The translations under genes and the position numbers were made by a program. Below are positions 1 to 9,179 of a stretch of DNA of 64,000 nt, piece after piece. Within the stretch, counting starts at the first letter, position 1; each line of letters begins with the position of its first letter. This DNA comes from Kitasatospora sp. GP82 (lineage in GTDB: Bacteria > Actinomycetota > Actinomycetes > Streptomycetales > Streptomycetaceae), in the NCBI RefSeq assembly GCF_029892105.1, contig NZ_JARZAJ010000029.1, positions 1 through 64,000 on the forward strand, written 5' to 3'. The notes below the pieces were generated by a model. That model saw only the letters and a program-made list of their open reading frames with translations. It ran no database searches and had not been told where the DNA came from.

Positions 1-92
1 TCGTCCGTCGACGGCTTGACCTGCCCAGGGCGTGGCATCCAGGCACCTCCTGGACAGGCAGCCTACCAGCAAAGATCCTTAAGTCACTGGTA

Positions 93-602
93 TTGCTCCT
101 AGGCGGGAAGATCGAGCAGTTCGCAGGGCTGGCACGCAAGGCGCACTCGGCGGCGACCGCCAAGGCCGACTTCGCCGAGCGCGTCAAGCTCAAGGACGAC
201 AAGGAGAACAGCCGCAGGCGGCTGATCAGGGACGCCCGCGCCGGACACCCATCGCCCGAGCCTCCACCCGGCGGTGGATCGAAGGTCGCGGACTACCTCC
301 AGATGGGCGCCGCCTTCGTGTGGGACAAAGCCGCCGATCAGGTGCCCGGAGGGCTCCCAGTGCCGTCGTTGGAGCAGATCCAGGTGGGCTGCCAGCGGCT
401 CGGGATCACCAAGGGCAACGCCGCGTTCAGCGCGGAGGTCGAGCGGTACGTGGCCGCCCACCGCGGCTACTACGCGAACGTCAACCCGGCTCTGGCCGCT
501 GCGGTCTTCGGCGACCCCACGGCCAAGCTCAGCACTGCCCTCGGGCGTAAGGAGACCGACGTCTTCTCCCAGGCCCGCAACGGGTCGCCCACCCGTCCGT
601 AG
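93..602 (+). CDS. Hypothetical protein, possibly 5'-truncated by the window edge
   Basis: I do not recognise this protein. A TTG start at 93 gives 169 residues, but the frame is open without a stop back to base 3, so the true start may lie outside the window. The N-terminal third is rich in Lys, Arg and Ala and looks helical. A Pro/Gly-rich linker follows near residues 50-62, then a compact C-terminal domain with evenly spaced Ala, Tyr and Val. No signal peptide or membrane segment is visible. It ends 51 bases before the next gene, which has its own ribosome binding site, so the two may be cotranscribed. Function cannot be inferred. Confidence 0.45.
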   Translation: MLLGGKIEQFAGLARKAHSAATAKADFAERVKLKDDKENSRRRLIRDARAGHPSPEPPPGGGSKVADYLQMGAAFVWDKAADQVPGGLPVPSLEQIQVGCQRLGITKGNAAFSAEVERYVAAHRGYYANVNPALAAAVFGDPTAKLSTALGRKETDVFSQARNGSPTRP

Positions 603-653
603 CCGGGCCCGCGCCGCCGTTGCCGGTGCCGAGCCGTGTCGAGAAGGACAGCC

Positions 654-1721
654 ATGACCCTGCCTGTTGAGCAGTTGAAGGAAATGCTTGCCTCGGCCCC
701 GGACGGATTCGAGCTGTCCGCCGAGAAGCTCGCCGTGGCAGAGGCCGAACCCCTGTTCACCGACTTCCTCGGCGGTGACCTCGTACTGGATACGGCGCAG
801 GGCGACCCAGACCGGCTGACCGTACGAGGCGAACTCTCGGCGGACGCCGCCGAATTGACTGGTCTGCCCGCTGTGGTCCGCTTCGCGACTGACGACGACG
901 ACACGGTGGTGACCGGCCTGGAGATCGCCGTGGCATGGCCGACCTGGGATATCAAGACGCCGTTCCTGGACCGGGGCCTCGGCCTTCTCGGCAGCCTCGG
1001 CTTCGCCTCGGCCTACGTCGTACTGGAGGCAGCACCCGATGGCTTCGGCCGACTCGTCCCGATGGCCGTGCCGGGCGCCGGACTGGCCGTGGACGGCGCC
1101 TACGTGAAGTTCCTCGACCAGGGTGAGCCGGACCGGGCCACCGTGGTCGGGGAGTTCGGGGACGGGCTCAGCTTCGACTCCTTGAGCGCGCTCGCCGAAC
1201 TGCCGTTCATCGGGTCCGGCGTCATGGACCGGTTCGTGCTGCCCGACCCGGTGCGGTCGGCGCTGTCGCGCGTACTGGTCAAGGACATGAGCGCCATGTT
1301 CGACTGGTCGGCGCCCGCGTTCTCCCAGGTGAGCGTCGACCTGGCGCTGGACACCCGCGGGGGGTGGACTCTGCTCGACGGTCTCCTCTCGCTCGACGAG
1401 TTCTCGGCGTGGCTCCAGCTGGCACCAGGCCCGGACGGTGCGCCCACCGTGTCGGGCGGACTCGGTGCCCGCCTTAGCGTCGGCACCTCGGTGTCCATGA
1501 CGGCCGGTGTGACCCTTCCGGACCTGGGTGTCTCGGCGACCGCCGACCGCCCCGAGGGCGGCGCCGACCTCGTCTCCGGGCACCTGCCGGATGACCTCGC
1601 CCGGGCCGTCACCGAACTCGACTACCTCTATGTGCGCTGCGACGTCCCGACCCTGACCTACCTCCTGGCGATCGGCCTCGACCTGCACCAGAGCGCTGCT
1701 GCCGCCGATGGCCACTGGTAA
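654..1721 (+). CDS. Hypothetical beta-rich repetitive protein
   Basis: A 355-residue protein of unknown function. I chose ATG 654 over the in-frame GTG at 636 because a GAGAAGGA ribosome binding site lies just upstream. The sequence is acidic, rich in Gly, Leu, Val and Asp, and has at least three loosely similar segments in which a 'T/S-V-x-G/L-x' strand is followed by a Leu-rich turn (about residues 55-75, 165-190 and 225-255). This resembles the repetitive parts of large DUF6603-like proteins, but the match is only by eye. It ends abruptly with a short Ala/Asp/His/Trp tail, so C-terminal truncation is possible. No catalytic motif or signal peptide was seen. Confidence 0.5.
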   Translation: MTLPVEQLKEMLASAPDGFELSAEKLAVAEAEPLFTDFLGGDLVLDTAQGDPDRLTVRGELSADAAELTGLPAVVRFATDDDDTVVTGLEIAVAWPTWDIKTPFLDRGLGLLGSLGFASAYVVLEAAPDGFGRLVPMAVPGAGLAVDGAYVKFLDQGEPDRATVVGEFGDGLSFDSLSALAELPFIGSGVMDRFVLPDPVRSALSRVLVKDMSAMFDWSAPAFSQVSVDLALDTRGGWTLLDGLLSLDEFSAWLQLAPGPDGAPTVSGGLGARLSVGTSVSMTAGVTLPDLGVSATADRPEGGADLVSGHLPDDLARAVTELDYLYVRCDVPTLTYLLAIGLDLHQSAAAADGHW

Positions 1722-2285
1722 GCGGTGACGCAGCCTATGGCGGCCTGCTGGTGGTGCACACGACGCGCGGGTTGCACCTGGGGAGGTTGCGGTTGCTGTG
1801 AACCAGTCGAGGGACGGGTCCACAGCGACCGGTCCGGCGCCTACTGCAGGCTCTGCCCTGAGTTGGTCGTGCACCTGCTCGATCCCGCTGGCATGCCCCA
1901 TGCGGAAGCAGTCCTGCGCTACCTGTGCGACCACGCGGCATTGCCGCGTTCACCAGCCGGCTGCGGCGCTCTGCCTCCTGTCGGACCCGCCGCCTTTCGC
2001 CCTGTATGGCGCCGTGCTCGGGCGGCTCTGCTGCGTCAATCGATCGGTGAGGACTGGCCAGTCGGGAGCGAAGCGGTGTAGAAATCAGCCCGATTGACTA
2101 CGGTTGGTGATAGTAAGGTCGCGCAAGGTTATCGGCGGGGCGTTCGTGGTCGTTCCCATGGTCGCGGCTTGCCGGGCGCCATCCTCGAGCGACACCTGTA
2201 CGGCTGCGGCCCGGGGACTCGAGCGAAGGCAGAGGTCCGGCCGCACCTGTCCGGACACATCAGTCGTCAGCAGGAAGGCAGACAC
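1722..2285. other. Intergenic region without a recognisable gene
   Basis: Short overlapping frames exist on both strands here (for example 1725-2081 on the plus strand), but they are Cys/Arg/Ser-rich, lack ribosome binding sites and resemble nothing I know. The last 60 bases carry the AGGAAGG ribosome binding site of the I36-like gene. No clear -35/-10 pair or hairpin was identified. Confidence 0.4.
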
Positions 2286-3014
2286 GTGAGCGACGAGAAA
2301 GCGCAGCTGATCCACGGCAAGGGAGAAGAGGCGTGCCCCGAGGGAAGCTTCTGCCTCTACCGTCACGTCAACTTCAACGCCGGGGGAGGTGGTGACAAGA
2401 TCCTGGCCATTCCGTTGGGCACGTACGTCAACGACTTCTCCGTGTACGGCTTCGACCACAGCGGCGACGGGGTGAGCAGCGTCGTCAACAAGACCGACGA
2501 GGACAACGCGCTCTTCTCGGCCGCCGACCAGCGGGGGCATTCGCTGCCGGTGGACCGGAGGTCCTCGATCGCGAACCTGGCGCGGATTGCCATGGCCGAC
2601 AGTCCGAACGGCAGCTGGAACGACCAGGCCCAGTCGGCGCTCGCGGCCCCATTCCTGGGGAAGCTGGTCGTCGAGCAGTCCTTCCTCAGCAAGTGGCAGG
2701 ACTGGGAGACCCAGAAGTGGATCTACTCCTACCGGATCACGGTGCGTGCCGAGGAGACGCGCGTCGTGAAATGGGCCCTCGGCTTCGGTGACCTGCCCGA
2801 GGGGACCTCGCTGTACAAGGGCTTCACCGACGTCTTCTGGGGCCGGATCCTGCAGGACGGCACCGACGGCAGCGTCCTGCTCGCCTCCCCCGAAGGCGGC
2901 GGGCACACCATCGACCCCGCCGCCGACCTCCTCATCGACATCCAGGTCCTCTACCCGGACCAAGACCCCGCCCACGAACACCTCACGAGCCTGAACGCCC
3001 AGCACCTCGGCTGA
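2286..3014 (+). CDS. Peptidase inhibitor family I36-like protein
   Basis: The N-terminal part (about residues 18-80) has the pattern of peptidase inhibitor family I36: a short Cys-Pro-x-Gly-x-Phe-Cys-Leu-Tyr opening, an Asn-Phe-Asn turn, and a later Asp-Phe/Ser-Val-x-Gly strand ending in Ser-Val-Val-Asn. Family members are beta-sandwich inhibitors of metalloproteases in Streptomyces. The remaining ~160 residues are not recognised. GTG 2286 was chosen because AGGAAGG precedes it; the frame stays open upstream to 2094 without a better site. No signal peptide is visible, which is unusual for an extracellular inhibitor, so the protein may act inside the cell or the domain may serve another purpose. 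A strong hairpin follows the stop codon. Confidence 0.6.
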   Translation: MSDEKAQLIHGKGEEACPEGSFCLYRHVNFNAGGGGDKILAIPLGTYVNDFSVYGFDHSGDGVSSVVNKTDEDNALFSAADQRGHSLPVDRRSSIANLARIAMADSPNGSWNDQAQSALAAPFLGKLVVEQSFLSKWQDWETQKWIYSYRITVRAEETRVVKWALGFGDLPEGTSLYKGFTDVFWGRILQDGTDGSVLLASPEGGGHTIDPAADLLIDIQVLYPDQDPAHEHLTSLNAQHLG

Positions 3015-3042
3015 GTCGGAGGGGCATCCCGTCACGCGCGGC

Positions 3043-3099
3043 CGGCAGGTGCGGCTACCGAGGACTTTGTGCGGCAACCCTCGGTAGCCGCACCTGCCG
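3043..3099 (+). terminator. Long inverted repeat, likely terminator
   Basis: A perfect 21-bp inverted repeat (arms 3043-3063 and 3079-3099) with a 15-base loop lies about 30 bases after the I36-like gene. No U tract follows, as is common in streptomycetes. It is a likely factor-independent terminator or a processing hairpin. Confidence 0.75.
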
Positions 3100-3478
3100 T
3101 AGACGCTGCTCGACCTCGAAGGCTATGTGGCACACCACCAGCAGCCGGATCTCCTTGAAGGTTGAGGAGCAGCTGAGCAGCACGAACCAACTCGGCAGCC
3201 GGGCGGAGGTCAGGTATCGAAGGCGCAGCGGCACGACTCACGTGCGGCCTCCGCTGAGTATTCGGGACCAGCCGGCCCGCTTCGCAGGCTTCTTACTGGT
3301 TGAGCGATCCCGGCGACGGCCCTAGCCCCGTAGACGGCAAGGTTTGTGCGGTTGGCATCTTACGGGTTGGTGCGTGCGCGATTTAGTGCTTTATATGGCC
3401 AGTGAGCGTGAGAATTGGGGCTCTTCTGCTGGACCTGTTGGCTGGGCTCGCGCTCAGGGCAGGTAAGGACTGTACGCC
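3100..3478. other. Intergenic region, nothing recognised
   Basis: This 379-base stretch between the two terminator hairpins carries only short unsupported frames. It is somewhat more AT-rich around 3340-3420 than the surrounding DNA. No gene, RNA or repeat could be supported. Confidence 0.4.
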
Positions 3479-3510
3479 GAGGCCGCCGGCTCCGACGGAG
3501 TGGCGGCCTC
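3479..3510 (-). terminator. Hairpin terminator of gcvH
   Basis: Nine-base arms (3479-3487 and 3502-3510, GAGGCCGCC/GGCGGCCTC) enclose an inner CTCCG/CGGAG stem. The element lies 27 bases beyond the gcvH stop codon on the minus strand, which is the expected place for its terminator. Confidence 0.65.
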
Positions 3511-3537
3511 CCCGATGCCGAGCGCCCTACGCTTCGA

Positions 3538-3918
3538 TCACGCCTGCCCCTTGATCATGGCGGCGTATGCACTTTCGTCCATCAGGCTGTTGAGCTCTGC
3601 CGCGTCGTTCACCTTCATCTTGAACATCCACCCAGCCCCCAAGGGGTCTTCATTGGCCTTGCCCGGATCGTCGGCCAAGGTCTCGTTGATCTCGGTAACC
3701 GTGCCGGCCATCGGCATCATGACCTGACTCGCCGCCTTGACCGACTCGATGACAACCGCTTCATCGCCTTTGGCGAGCCAGGCTCCGACCTCGGGCAACC
3801 GGACGAACACCAGGTCCCCGAGGTGGGCTTGGGCGAAATCCGTGAGACCGATGGTGACCATCCCGTCGTCTTCCATTCGCAGCCACTCGTGGTCCACGGT
3901 GTACTTGACCTGCGACAT
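3538..3918 (-). CDS. gcvH: Glycine cleavage system H protein (lipoyl carrier)
   Basis: This 126-residue protein is GcvH. It shuttles the aminomethyl group between the P, T and L proteins of the glycine cleavage system on a lipoyl arm. The length is typical. The opening Tyr-Thr-x-x-His-Glu-Trp, the Gly-Asp-Leu-Val-Phe-Val strand and the lipoylation site Glu-Ser-Val-Lys-Ala (Lys61) are all present. ATG 3918 was chosen because GGGAGA lies seven bases upstream; the frame continues upstream to 4218 but that extension has no family similarity. gcvT and gcvP are not adjacent, so this copy stands alone here. It is either a dispersed housekeeping copy or a second H protein. Confidence 0.95.
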   Translation of the reverse strand: MSQVKYTVDHEWLRMEDDGMVTIGLTDFAQAHLGDLVFVRLPEVGAWLAKGDEAVVIESVKAASQVMMPMAGTVTEINETLADDPGKANEDPLGAGWMFKMKVNDAAELNSLMDESAYAAMIKGQA

Positions 3919-4452
3919 GCGTCTCCCTGTATTTTCATCTGCTCTTCGAAGGGCGTCCGGTGCCGCCCCGGATGTCCTGCCCACCAGTTGCATCCGGCAC
4001 TCGCAAAAATCAGCATTCGGTGATTCATTTGACCCGCTGCCGTCCACCGTCTCCGCGGTGACCCCGGCGTCATCGCACCCCGGTTGGAGCAGATATGTCC
4101 GTAGGCCACCAGGAATAGCTCCTTGTTTTTGCTTTGGTCGCTCATGGGCCGCAGGCGCAGGAGCGCGAAGGTGTTGGTCGCAGTGAGATGGGCCGGGTGC
4201 AGCAGCACGACAGATCATGATGCCGCCGCTGCCCAGTGCAGATGAAGACCCTGGGTGGGCGTCGGGCGGAGCCGGAGACTGGCGATCAAGGCCGTGGCCT
4301 GGTCGGATGATTTATCGGCACTCGCACTGCTGGTGGAGTGGCTGCCAATGCCACCGTGGGATCGGTAACCATTCGAGTGAACTTGGGTCAGATCGCTGCG
4401 GGGACTGGCGTGGTGGGAGTCCATGCTGATGTCCTTCGAAGAAGGGTCCCTC
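3919..4452. other. Divergent intergenic region upstream of gcvH and a secreted-protein gene
   Basis: This 534-base gap separates divergent genes and should hold both promoters. Frames extend through it on both strands but lack ribosome binding sites and family resemblance. I looked for the tandem glycine riboswitch often found before gcv genes and did not find its conserved core. The GAAGAAGGG at 4437-4446 is the ribosome binding site of the next gene. Confidence 0.4.
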
Positions 4453-5073
4453 ATGCGTCGTCGTACCGTGGCGATTGCCGCCATCGCCGCTGTGTCCACT
4501 GCTGTTGTGAGCGTGTCCGTTGCCGTGGCTGTGGGGGCTGAGGTTCCCGTGAACGGTGCCGTCATGTGGTGTCTGTCTCCTGCTGCCGCAAAGCAGTTGG
4601 AGACCATCGGTGTCACGATGTCGGCTGCTGCCCCGGCAACCCTCGATTCCTCCGGGGCGACGCCGTGTGTGCGGCTGCCGATGAAGGGAAAGATCAGCCT
4701 TGACGCGTCTTCGGGAAATGGGACGTTCGACGGTTCGATCTCCTTCACCCAGTCGGCAGACGGACGGAGCCTGCGCCTCACACAGGCCTCGGGTGACCTG
4801 ACAGCCCGCAAGGTCTACGCCGACGTGGGAGTCGACGACGAACCGTCCCGCACGGTGAACTTGACGACATACACCCTGGACATGAGGAACATCACGGTTA
4901 TTCCTCCTTCGCTCAGCTCTGCCGGGGCTGTCGAGGGAAAGCCCTTCGACACACTGCTCACCGACAGCGGAGCGGTCGCCTTCGCCCGAGCGTTCGGCGC
5001 TCCGCCGGTACCCAGCGGGGACAGTCTGGCCACGATCGAGGGCCGCGTCGACGTGGCTTCCGTACTGGGTTAG
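4453..5073 (+). CDS. Small secreted protein of unknown function
   Basis: A 206-residue protein with a classical signal peptide: Met-Arg-Arg-Arg, a hydrophobic Ala/Ile/Val core to about residue 27, and a likely cut after an Ala-Val-Gly-Ala segment. The mature part is beta-rich with Ser/Thr/Asp repeats, two Cys residues (in 'MWCLSP' and 'TPCVRLP') that could form a disulfide, and a C-terminal 'GRVDVASVLG'. ATG 4453 was preferred over ATG 4423 because the positively charged signal sequence starts there and GAAGGG lies just upstream. The stop is only 15 bases before the terpene synthase start, so it may be the first gene of that operon. The family is not recognised. Confidence 0.7.
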   Translation: MRRRTVAIAAIAAVSTAVVSVSVAVAVGAEVPVNGAVMWCLSPAAAKQLETIGVTMSAAAPATLDSSGATPCVRLPMKGKISLDASSGNGTFDGSISFTQSADGRSLRLTQASGDLTARKVYADVGVDDEPSRTVNLTTYTLDMRNITVIPPSLSSAGAVEGKPFDTLLTDSGAVAFARAFGAPPVPSGDSLATIEGRVDVASVLG

Positions 5074-5088
5074 CGCGGATCGCGGGGC

Positions 5089-6042
5089 GTGAACGACAGC
5101 ATTGCCCGCCGGCAACTGCCGGGCGGCCTATGGGAAGCCCGGACCGGCGAGCAGATACTGGACTGGGCACGGGAGGTGGGCCTGATCTCCGGCCTCTGCG
5201 AGGAAGAGCGTCTGACAGCCATGCGGCTCGGGGCGTTCGCCGCTCTGATCGTGCCGCAGGCCGCCGCAGTGGATACGGAGCTGACGGCGCAATGGGCCGC
5301 GTTCGTGTGTCTGGTCGACGACCAGCTTGACCGCAGTGAGTTCGGAACCCGTCCCGATGAAGTCGGTGCAATGTTCGGCCGGTTGCTGGGGGTGCTGACC
5401 GAGGACGGGCCGGTCCGGCACGAGACAGGGGTCGAGGCGGCTCTGGCCGACTTGTGGCGGCGCACAGCTCCCCGCATGTCGGCAGCGTGGAGGGCCCGGT
5501 TCGTTGCTGATTACCGTGACTTCGCTCAAGCCACCCGCCGTGAGGCCGAAGCCCGCAGGGACCACGTCCGGTTGTCGCTGGATGACTACCTCGTACAGCG
5601 GCGGAGCACCATCACCGCTCTGCCCATGGCGGACATCGTGGAGTGCACCGCCGATGCCTCCTGGCCCGGCCTGTTGCCGAGAGAAACCCGAGTACGGGCG
5701 TTGCGGCTGGCCGCGGCCGACGTCGCGGGCTGGACCAACGACCTGGCCTCGGCGGCGACGGACCTGCACAGGGGCCAAGACAACCTGCTGAGCGTGCTGG
5801 CACGGGAGCACAGGTGCTCCGCCGACCAAGCGCGAAAACAGGCTGTGAGCATGCGGGACAACCGACTGCGGGACTTCCATCTCCTCGCCACCGAGCTCGC
5901 CGAGGGCGTTGATGTCCCGCCGGGCGAGCGTGAGCAGGTGCGGCGCTGTGTGGCCGCACTCGGCTGCTTCGTCGAGGCGACGCTGCACTGGCTGCACGGC
6001 ACGGGGCGTTTCGAGACGCGATGGCTCCCGGACTCCACCTGA
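5089..6042 (+). CDS. Class I terpene synthase family protein
   Basis: A 317-residue alpha-helical protein with the two metal-binding signatures of class I terpene synthases. The Asp-rich motif is VDDQLD (Asp77, Asp78 and Asp81). The NSE-type motif is NDLASAATD (Asn217, Ser221 and Asp225); the last acid is Asp rather than the usual Glu. The Arg-Arg-Ser-Thr stretch near 171 matches the pyrophosphate-sensor region. The enzyme should ionise or cyclise an allylic diphosphate in the cytosol. It is shorter and more divergent than geosmin or 2-methylisoborneol synthases, and the product is unknown. It is followed by a class II cyclase, so the two may act in sequence on one prenyl substrate. Start GTG 5089 has only a weak ribosome binding site. 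Confidence 0.8.
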   Translation: MNDSIARRQLPGGLWEARTGEQILDWAREVGLISGLCEEERLTAMRLGAFAALIVPQAAAVDTELTAQWAAFVCLVDDQLDRSEFGTRPDEVGAMFGRLLGVLTEDGPVRHETGVEAALADLWRRTAPRMSAAWRARFVADYRDFAQATRREAEARRDHVRLSLDDYLVQRRSTITALPMADIVECTADASWPGLLPRETRVRALRLAAADVAGWTNDLASAATDLHRGQDNLLSVLAREHRCSADQARKQAVSMRDNRLRDFHLLATELAEGVDVPPGEREQVRRCVAALGCFVEATLHWLHGTGRFETRWLPDST

Positions 6043-6094
6043 CCGGCACCTCCCCGCGTCGTGTCCGTCACGCCTCTGAAGGAACAGAACACCG

Positions 6095-7705
6095 ATGAGA
6101 CCGCCCTCCGCCGAGCAGCTGACTACTGCTTGGTCTCCCTCGTTATTCCCCGCCGACCTGCATGCCGGCCGGCTCCGGCTCCTGGCGCGGCTGTCGGCAC
6201 GGATCGGACCGGACGGCGCTCTGCGCGCCCCCTGCCGCAGCCGGGTCACGGAGTCCGCCCTGACCCTGGCACTCCTGGACCGATCCAAGCACGCGCACCA
6301 CAGCGCGGGCGCACGCCTGAGGCACTACTTGGAGCGCCACCGCGGCTGCGCCGATCCCTGGGACGCGGCGGTGGCCGAGACCGCCCTCCACCGGCATGAG
6401 GGACATGGCGCCGACAACCGGGCGTTGGAGGAGTTCATAGTCCGGGCACCGGACTTCACCGGGCCCCGCAAACGTGCCCTGGCCCAGGCCGTCTTCACCA
6501 TGCTCGGCGCTGAAGGCGCGTACGTTGACCCCGGTGCGGACGCCTTCGATGTGACGGCACTCCATCCCTGGGCAACCGTGCAGGTCACCGCGGTCAAGGT
6601 GATCCTGGCCCGGGCCGCAGGCCGATGCGAGCCGCCAAGCGCCGACGACCTCGCCCTCCTGCTGTCAACCCAGTGCCCTGGAACCGTATGGGAGGGAAAC
6701 CTCCTCATCCACCTGTCGGTCCTGCACGCGCTGGCCGCGCTGCCCGGACAGGCCACGGTGGTGACCGAGGGCATCAACACCGCGCTCATGCACCAACGTG
6801 GCGACGGTGGCCTGCCGTTCGTCTCGGACACCGACACCTGGTGCGCCATCACCGCTGGGCTCGCGATGCATGCCGCCGGCGCACCCGAGCGAACCGTGCG
6901 GCACGTTGCCGATCACCTGGTGCGCATTCAGCAGAGCGAGGGCGGATGGTCCTACAGCGAAAACGCCCAGCTGCCGGACACGGACTGCACCACCGTCGCC
7001 ACGGAGTTCCTGCACCAGCTGGACGCCCGCGCGTATCGCACATCCGTCGAGCGTGGCCTGAACGCCTTGATCGCCGTACGCGGTGCGGACGGCGGATTCC
7101 CCACCTACGGCGCGGGCACCCCCTCCGAGGCGTGCATGACGGCTGCCGCCGTCAACGCGCTGAGTACCCAGGGCCTCCGGTACAGGGACCTCATCCGTTC
7201 TTCCCTGCACTTCCTCGCCGACCGCCAGCGCGCGGACGGTACTTTCCCGCCCGGCTGGAGCAGCAGCCGCCTCCACACCCTGTTCAGGGCTCACCTCGCC
7301 GCCCAGTACCAGTCCTCACCCCGAGTTCGTGCGATGAACCGACGCATCGTCAAGCTGGTGCACTCAAGCCAGAACGACGACGGCGGCTGGGGGCAGCAGG
7401 CCGGTGCCCCCAGCGACGCGATCAGCACCGCCTACGCCCTGATCGTCCTGGCCCGGTTGCCTGACCCCGGCCCGGCCGCCCGCGCCACCCGGTACCTGCT
7501 CGATCAGCAGCGCCCCGACGGCAGCATCGTCTCGGTCCCGGACATGCTCGGCCCGCGCCCCTTCCCCTACCGCATCCCGGTGCTCGCCGACATCTTCGCC
7601 CTGCTCGCGCTCGGGCATCTCACCCGCCGCATCGGCCCCCTGCCCACCATCGCAGCGAACCGGCGCCACGGCACCGCATTGCTCGTCGAAAGGACAGCAA
7701 CATGA
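6095..7705 (+). CDS. Class II terpene cyclase / prenyltransferase-squalene oxidase repeat protein
   Basis: A 536-residue alpha/alpha-barrel protein of the squalene-hopene cyclase and class II diterpene cyclase superfamily. Several QW-like repeats are visible (GGWSYSE, GGFPTYG, GTFPPGW, GGWGQQ). The catalytic acid region reads PDTDCTT (Asp295-Thr-Asp297-Cys298). This resembles the DxDD motif of bacterial cyclases but has Cys at the fourth position, reminiscent of the Asp-Cys-Thr of oxidosqualene cyclases. It probably starts proton-initiated cyclisation of a polyprenyl substrate without releasing diphosphate. Its stop overlaps the next gene by four bases (ATGA). AAGGAACAG upstream of ATG 6095 acts as the ribosome binding site. 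The substrate length is unknown. Confidence 0.85.
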   Translation: MRPPSAEQLTTAWSPSLFPADLHAGRLRLLARLSARIGPDGALRAPCRSRVTESALTLALLDRSKHAHHSAGARLRHYLERHRGCADPWDAAVAETALHRHEGHGADNRALEEFIVRAPDFTGPRKRALAQAVFTMLGAEGAYVDPGADAFDVTALHPWATVQVTAVKVILARAAGRCEPPSADDLALLLSTQCPGTVWEGNLLIHLSVLHALAALPGQATVVTEGINTALMHQRGDGGLPFVSDTDTWCAITAGLAMHAAGAPERTVRHVADHLVRIQQSEGGWSYSENAQLPDTDCTTVATEFLHQLDARAYRTSVERGLNALIAVRGADGGFPTYGAGTPSEACMTAAAVNALSTQGLRYRDLIRSSLHFLADRQRADGTFPPGWSSSRLHTLFRAHLAAQYQSSPRVRAMNRRIVKLVHSSQNDDGGWGQQAGAPSDAISTAYALIVLARLPDPGPAARATRYLLDQQRPDGSIVSVPDMLGPRPFPYRIPVLADIFALLALGHLTRRIGPLPTIAANRRHGTALLVERTAT

Positions 7706-9105
7706 CCCGCACCCGTCCCGGGACGATCTCCTCACCGCTGAAAGGGCGCGTCTGCCTGATCACCGGTGGCGCGGCCGGTATCGGCTGGGCCCTGACCCGC
7801 GCTCTGGCCGTGGCCGGCGCCCACGTACACGTGTGCGACAACTCGAAGCCCAACCTCGATCGCGCCGCCACCGACCTCGCCGGCGGGGACGCGCCGGCGT
7901 CTGTCACGTTCAGCGAGGTCGACGTATGCGACCGCACGGCCCTCGAGGAGTGGATCACCACCGCCTGTTCCGAACGCGGGAGGATCGATGTCCTGATCCA
8001 CAACGCCGCCTACGTCAACTGGACGGACGTCGAGGAGATGACGGTCGAGCAGGCGCAGCTGTCCATGCGTACCGGGTACGACGCACTGGTCTGCTCGGTC
8101 AAGACGGTGCTGCCTTGGATGCGATCCGGTGGCGGTGGACAGATCGTGGCCATGGGCTCCGCGGCGGGGCGGATCTTCGTCAAAGGGCCGTCGGCCTCCT
8201 ACGCCGCCGTGAAGGCAGCCATCGAGGCGTACACCGAGATGCTGCGGATCGAGCTGGCGGGCTCGGGTATCGACGTGACGCTGGTGCGGCCCGGCACCGT
8301 CGCCGGAACCGACTTCTGGTTGCACGTCCCGTCCGAACGGATGCCCAGGATCGCCGACTTCCTGCCTCCCACCTCACCGGAGAAGGTCGCGGCCGCCGTC
8401 ATCGAGGCGATCGGCCGACGACGCCCGGCAGTGGACATCCCCGGCTACCTGCCCGCGTTCCACCGCGTGTACACCATGGTCCCCGGACTCATCCGCAAGG
8501 CGGCCGCCATCGGTGGAAACAGCCGCCGCGACTACGCGCTCGCGTCCCCGTCACGCCACGCCGCCCCCATACAGCCGGCCGCCAGCCCCAACGGCACGGC
8601 GAACGCCGACAGCATCGCGCTGCGGGCGCTGAAGAAGGCCGGGCACAACGCCCGCTTCGTGCGTGCCATGTCCGTGATCGCGCCAGGCATCGACCGCACT
8701 GCCCACCGGCTCACCGGCGGCCGGAAGCTTCTCATGCCCCTCATGCTCCCGTCCCTCATGCTCACCACCACCGGCCGCGTCAGCGGACGGCCTCATCAGG
8801 TCCCTCTGCTGTGCCACCACGAAGCAGACGGCAGTCTCCTCGTCGTCGACAGCAACTTCGGCCGACCTCATCACCCCGCCTGGTCCCACAACCTGCTGGC
8901 CACTCCCCACGCGGCGGTCACCCGCGGCGGACGCACCTTCACAGCCACCGCCTCCCTCCTCGAAGGACCTGACCGGAGCCACGCCTGGGACCACCTGGTG
9001 GAAGTCTGGCCGCCCTACGAGTCCTTCGCCCAGCGCTCGGGACGCCACCTGCGGATCTTCCGCCTCACGCGCTCTGACCGCCCTCGGTTGAGCTCACCCC
9101 AATGA
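7702..9105 (+). CDS. SDR dehydrogenase fused to a DDN/F420-type nitroreductase domain
   Basis: The 467-residue protein joins two oxidoreductase folds. Residues ~12-265 are a short-chain dehydrogenase with TGGAAGIG (21-28) and the catalytic Ser153, Tyr167 and Lys171. After a Pro/Ala/Ser-rich linker (~280-300), residues ~325-460 resemble the deazaflavin-dependent nitroreductase (DDN) family: the LTTTGRVSG segment (354-362), a Val-Pro-Leu strand, and the later SNFG...HPAWSHNLLA segment. DDN relatives bind F420 or other flavins. The fusion would let one polypeptide oxidise a terpenoid alcohol and reduce an enone or similar group. It starts by ATGA overlap with the cyclase gene, so it belongs to the terpene operon. 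A sequencing-derived gene merger is unlikely because the frame is continuous. Confidence 0.8.
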   Translation: MTRTRPGTISSPLKGRVCLITGGAAGIGWALTRALAVAGAHVHVCDNSKPNLDRAATDLAGGDAPASVTFSEVDVCDRTALEEWITTACSERGRIDVLIHNAAYVNWTDVEEMTVEQAQLSMRTGYDALVCSVKTVLPWMRSGGGGQIVAMGSAAGRIFVKGPSASYAAVKAAIEAYTEMLRIELAGSGIDVTLVRPGTVAGTDFWLHVPSERMPRIADFLPPTSPEKVAAAVIEAIGRRRPAVDIPGYLPAFHRVYTMVPGLIRKAAAIGGNSRRDYALASPSRHAAPIQPAASPNGTANADSIALRALKKAGHNARFVRAMSVIAPGIDRTAHRLTGGRKLLMPLMLPSLMLTTTGRVSGRPHQVPLLCHHEADGSLLVVDSNFGRPHHPAWSHNLLATPHAAVTRGGRTFTATASLLEGPDRSHAWDHLVEVWPPYESFAQRSGRHLRIFRLTRSDRPRLSSPQ

Positions 9106-9179
9106 GCTGAACCCCCAGCAGGTCACCCGACCTGAGCCCGAAGCCGCTCTGCCCCACCACCCTGCCCGGAGAAGAGGCC

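Noticed and set aside
1298..1306. A perfect StrR half-site (GTTCGACTG)
   Set aside because: It is inside a coding region and has no partner half-site at the right spacing.
99..1934. A 611-codon minus-strand frame at the left edge
   Set aside because: Low complexity and antisense to better-supported plus-strand frames with ribosome binding sites.
3919..4218. A glycine riboswitch upstream of gcvH
   Set aside because: I searched the minus strand for the conserved core of the glycine aptamer and did not find it. A covariance-model search would settle it.
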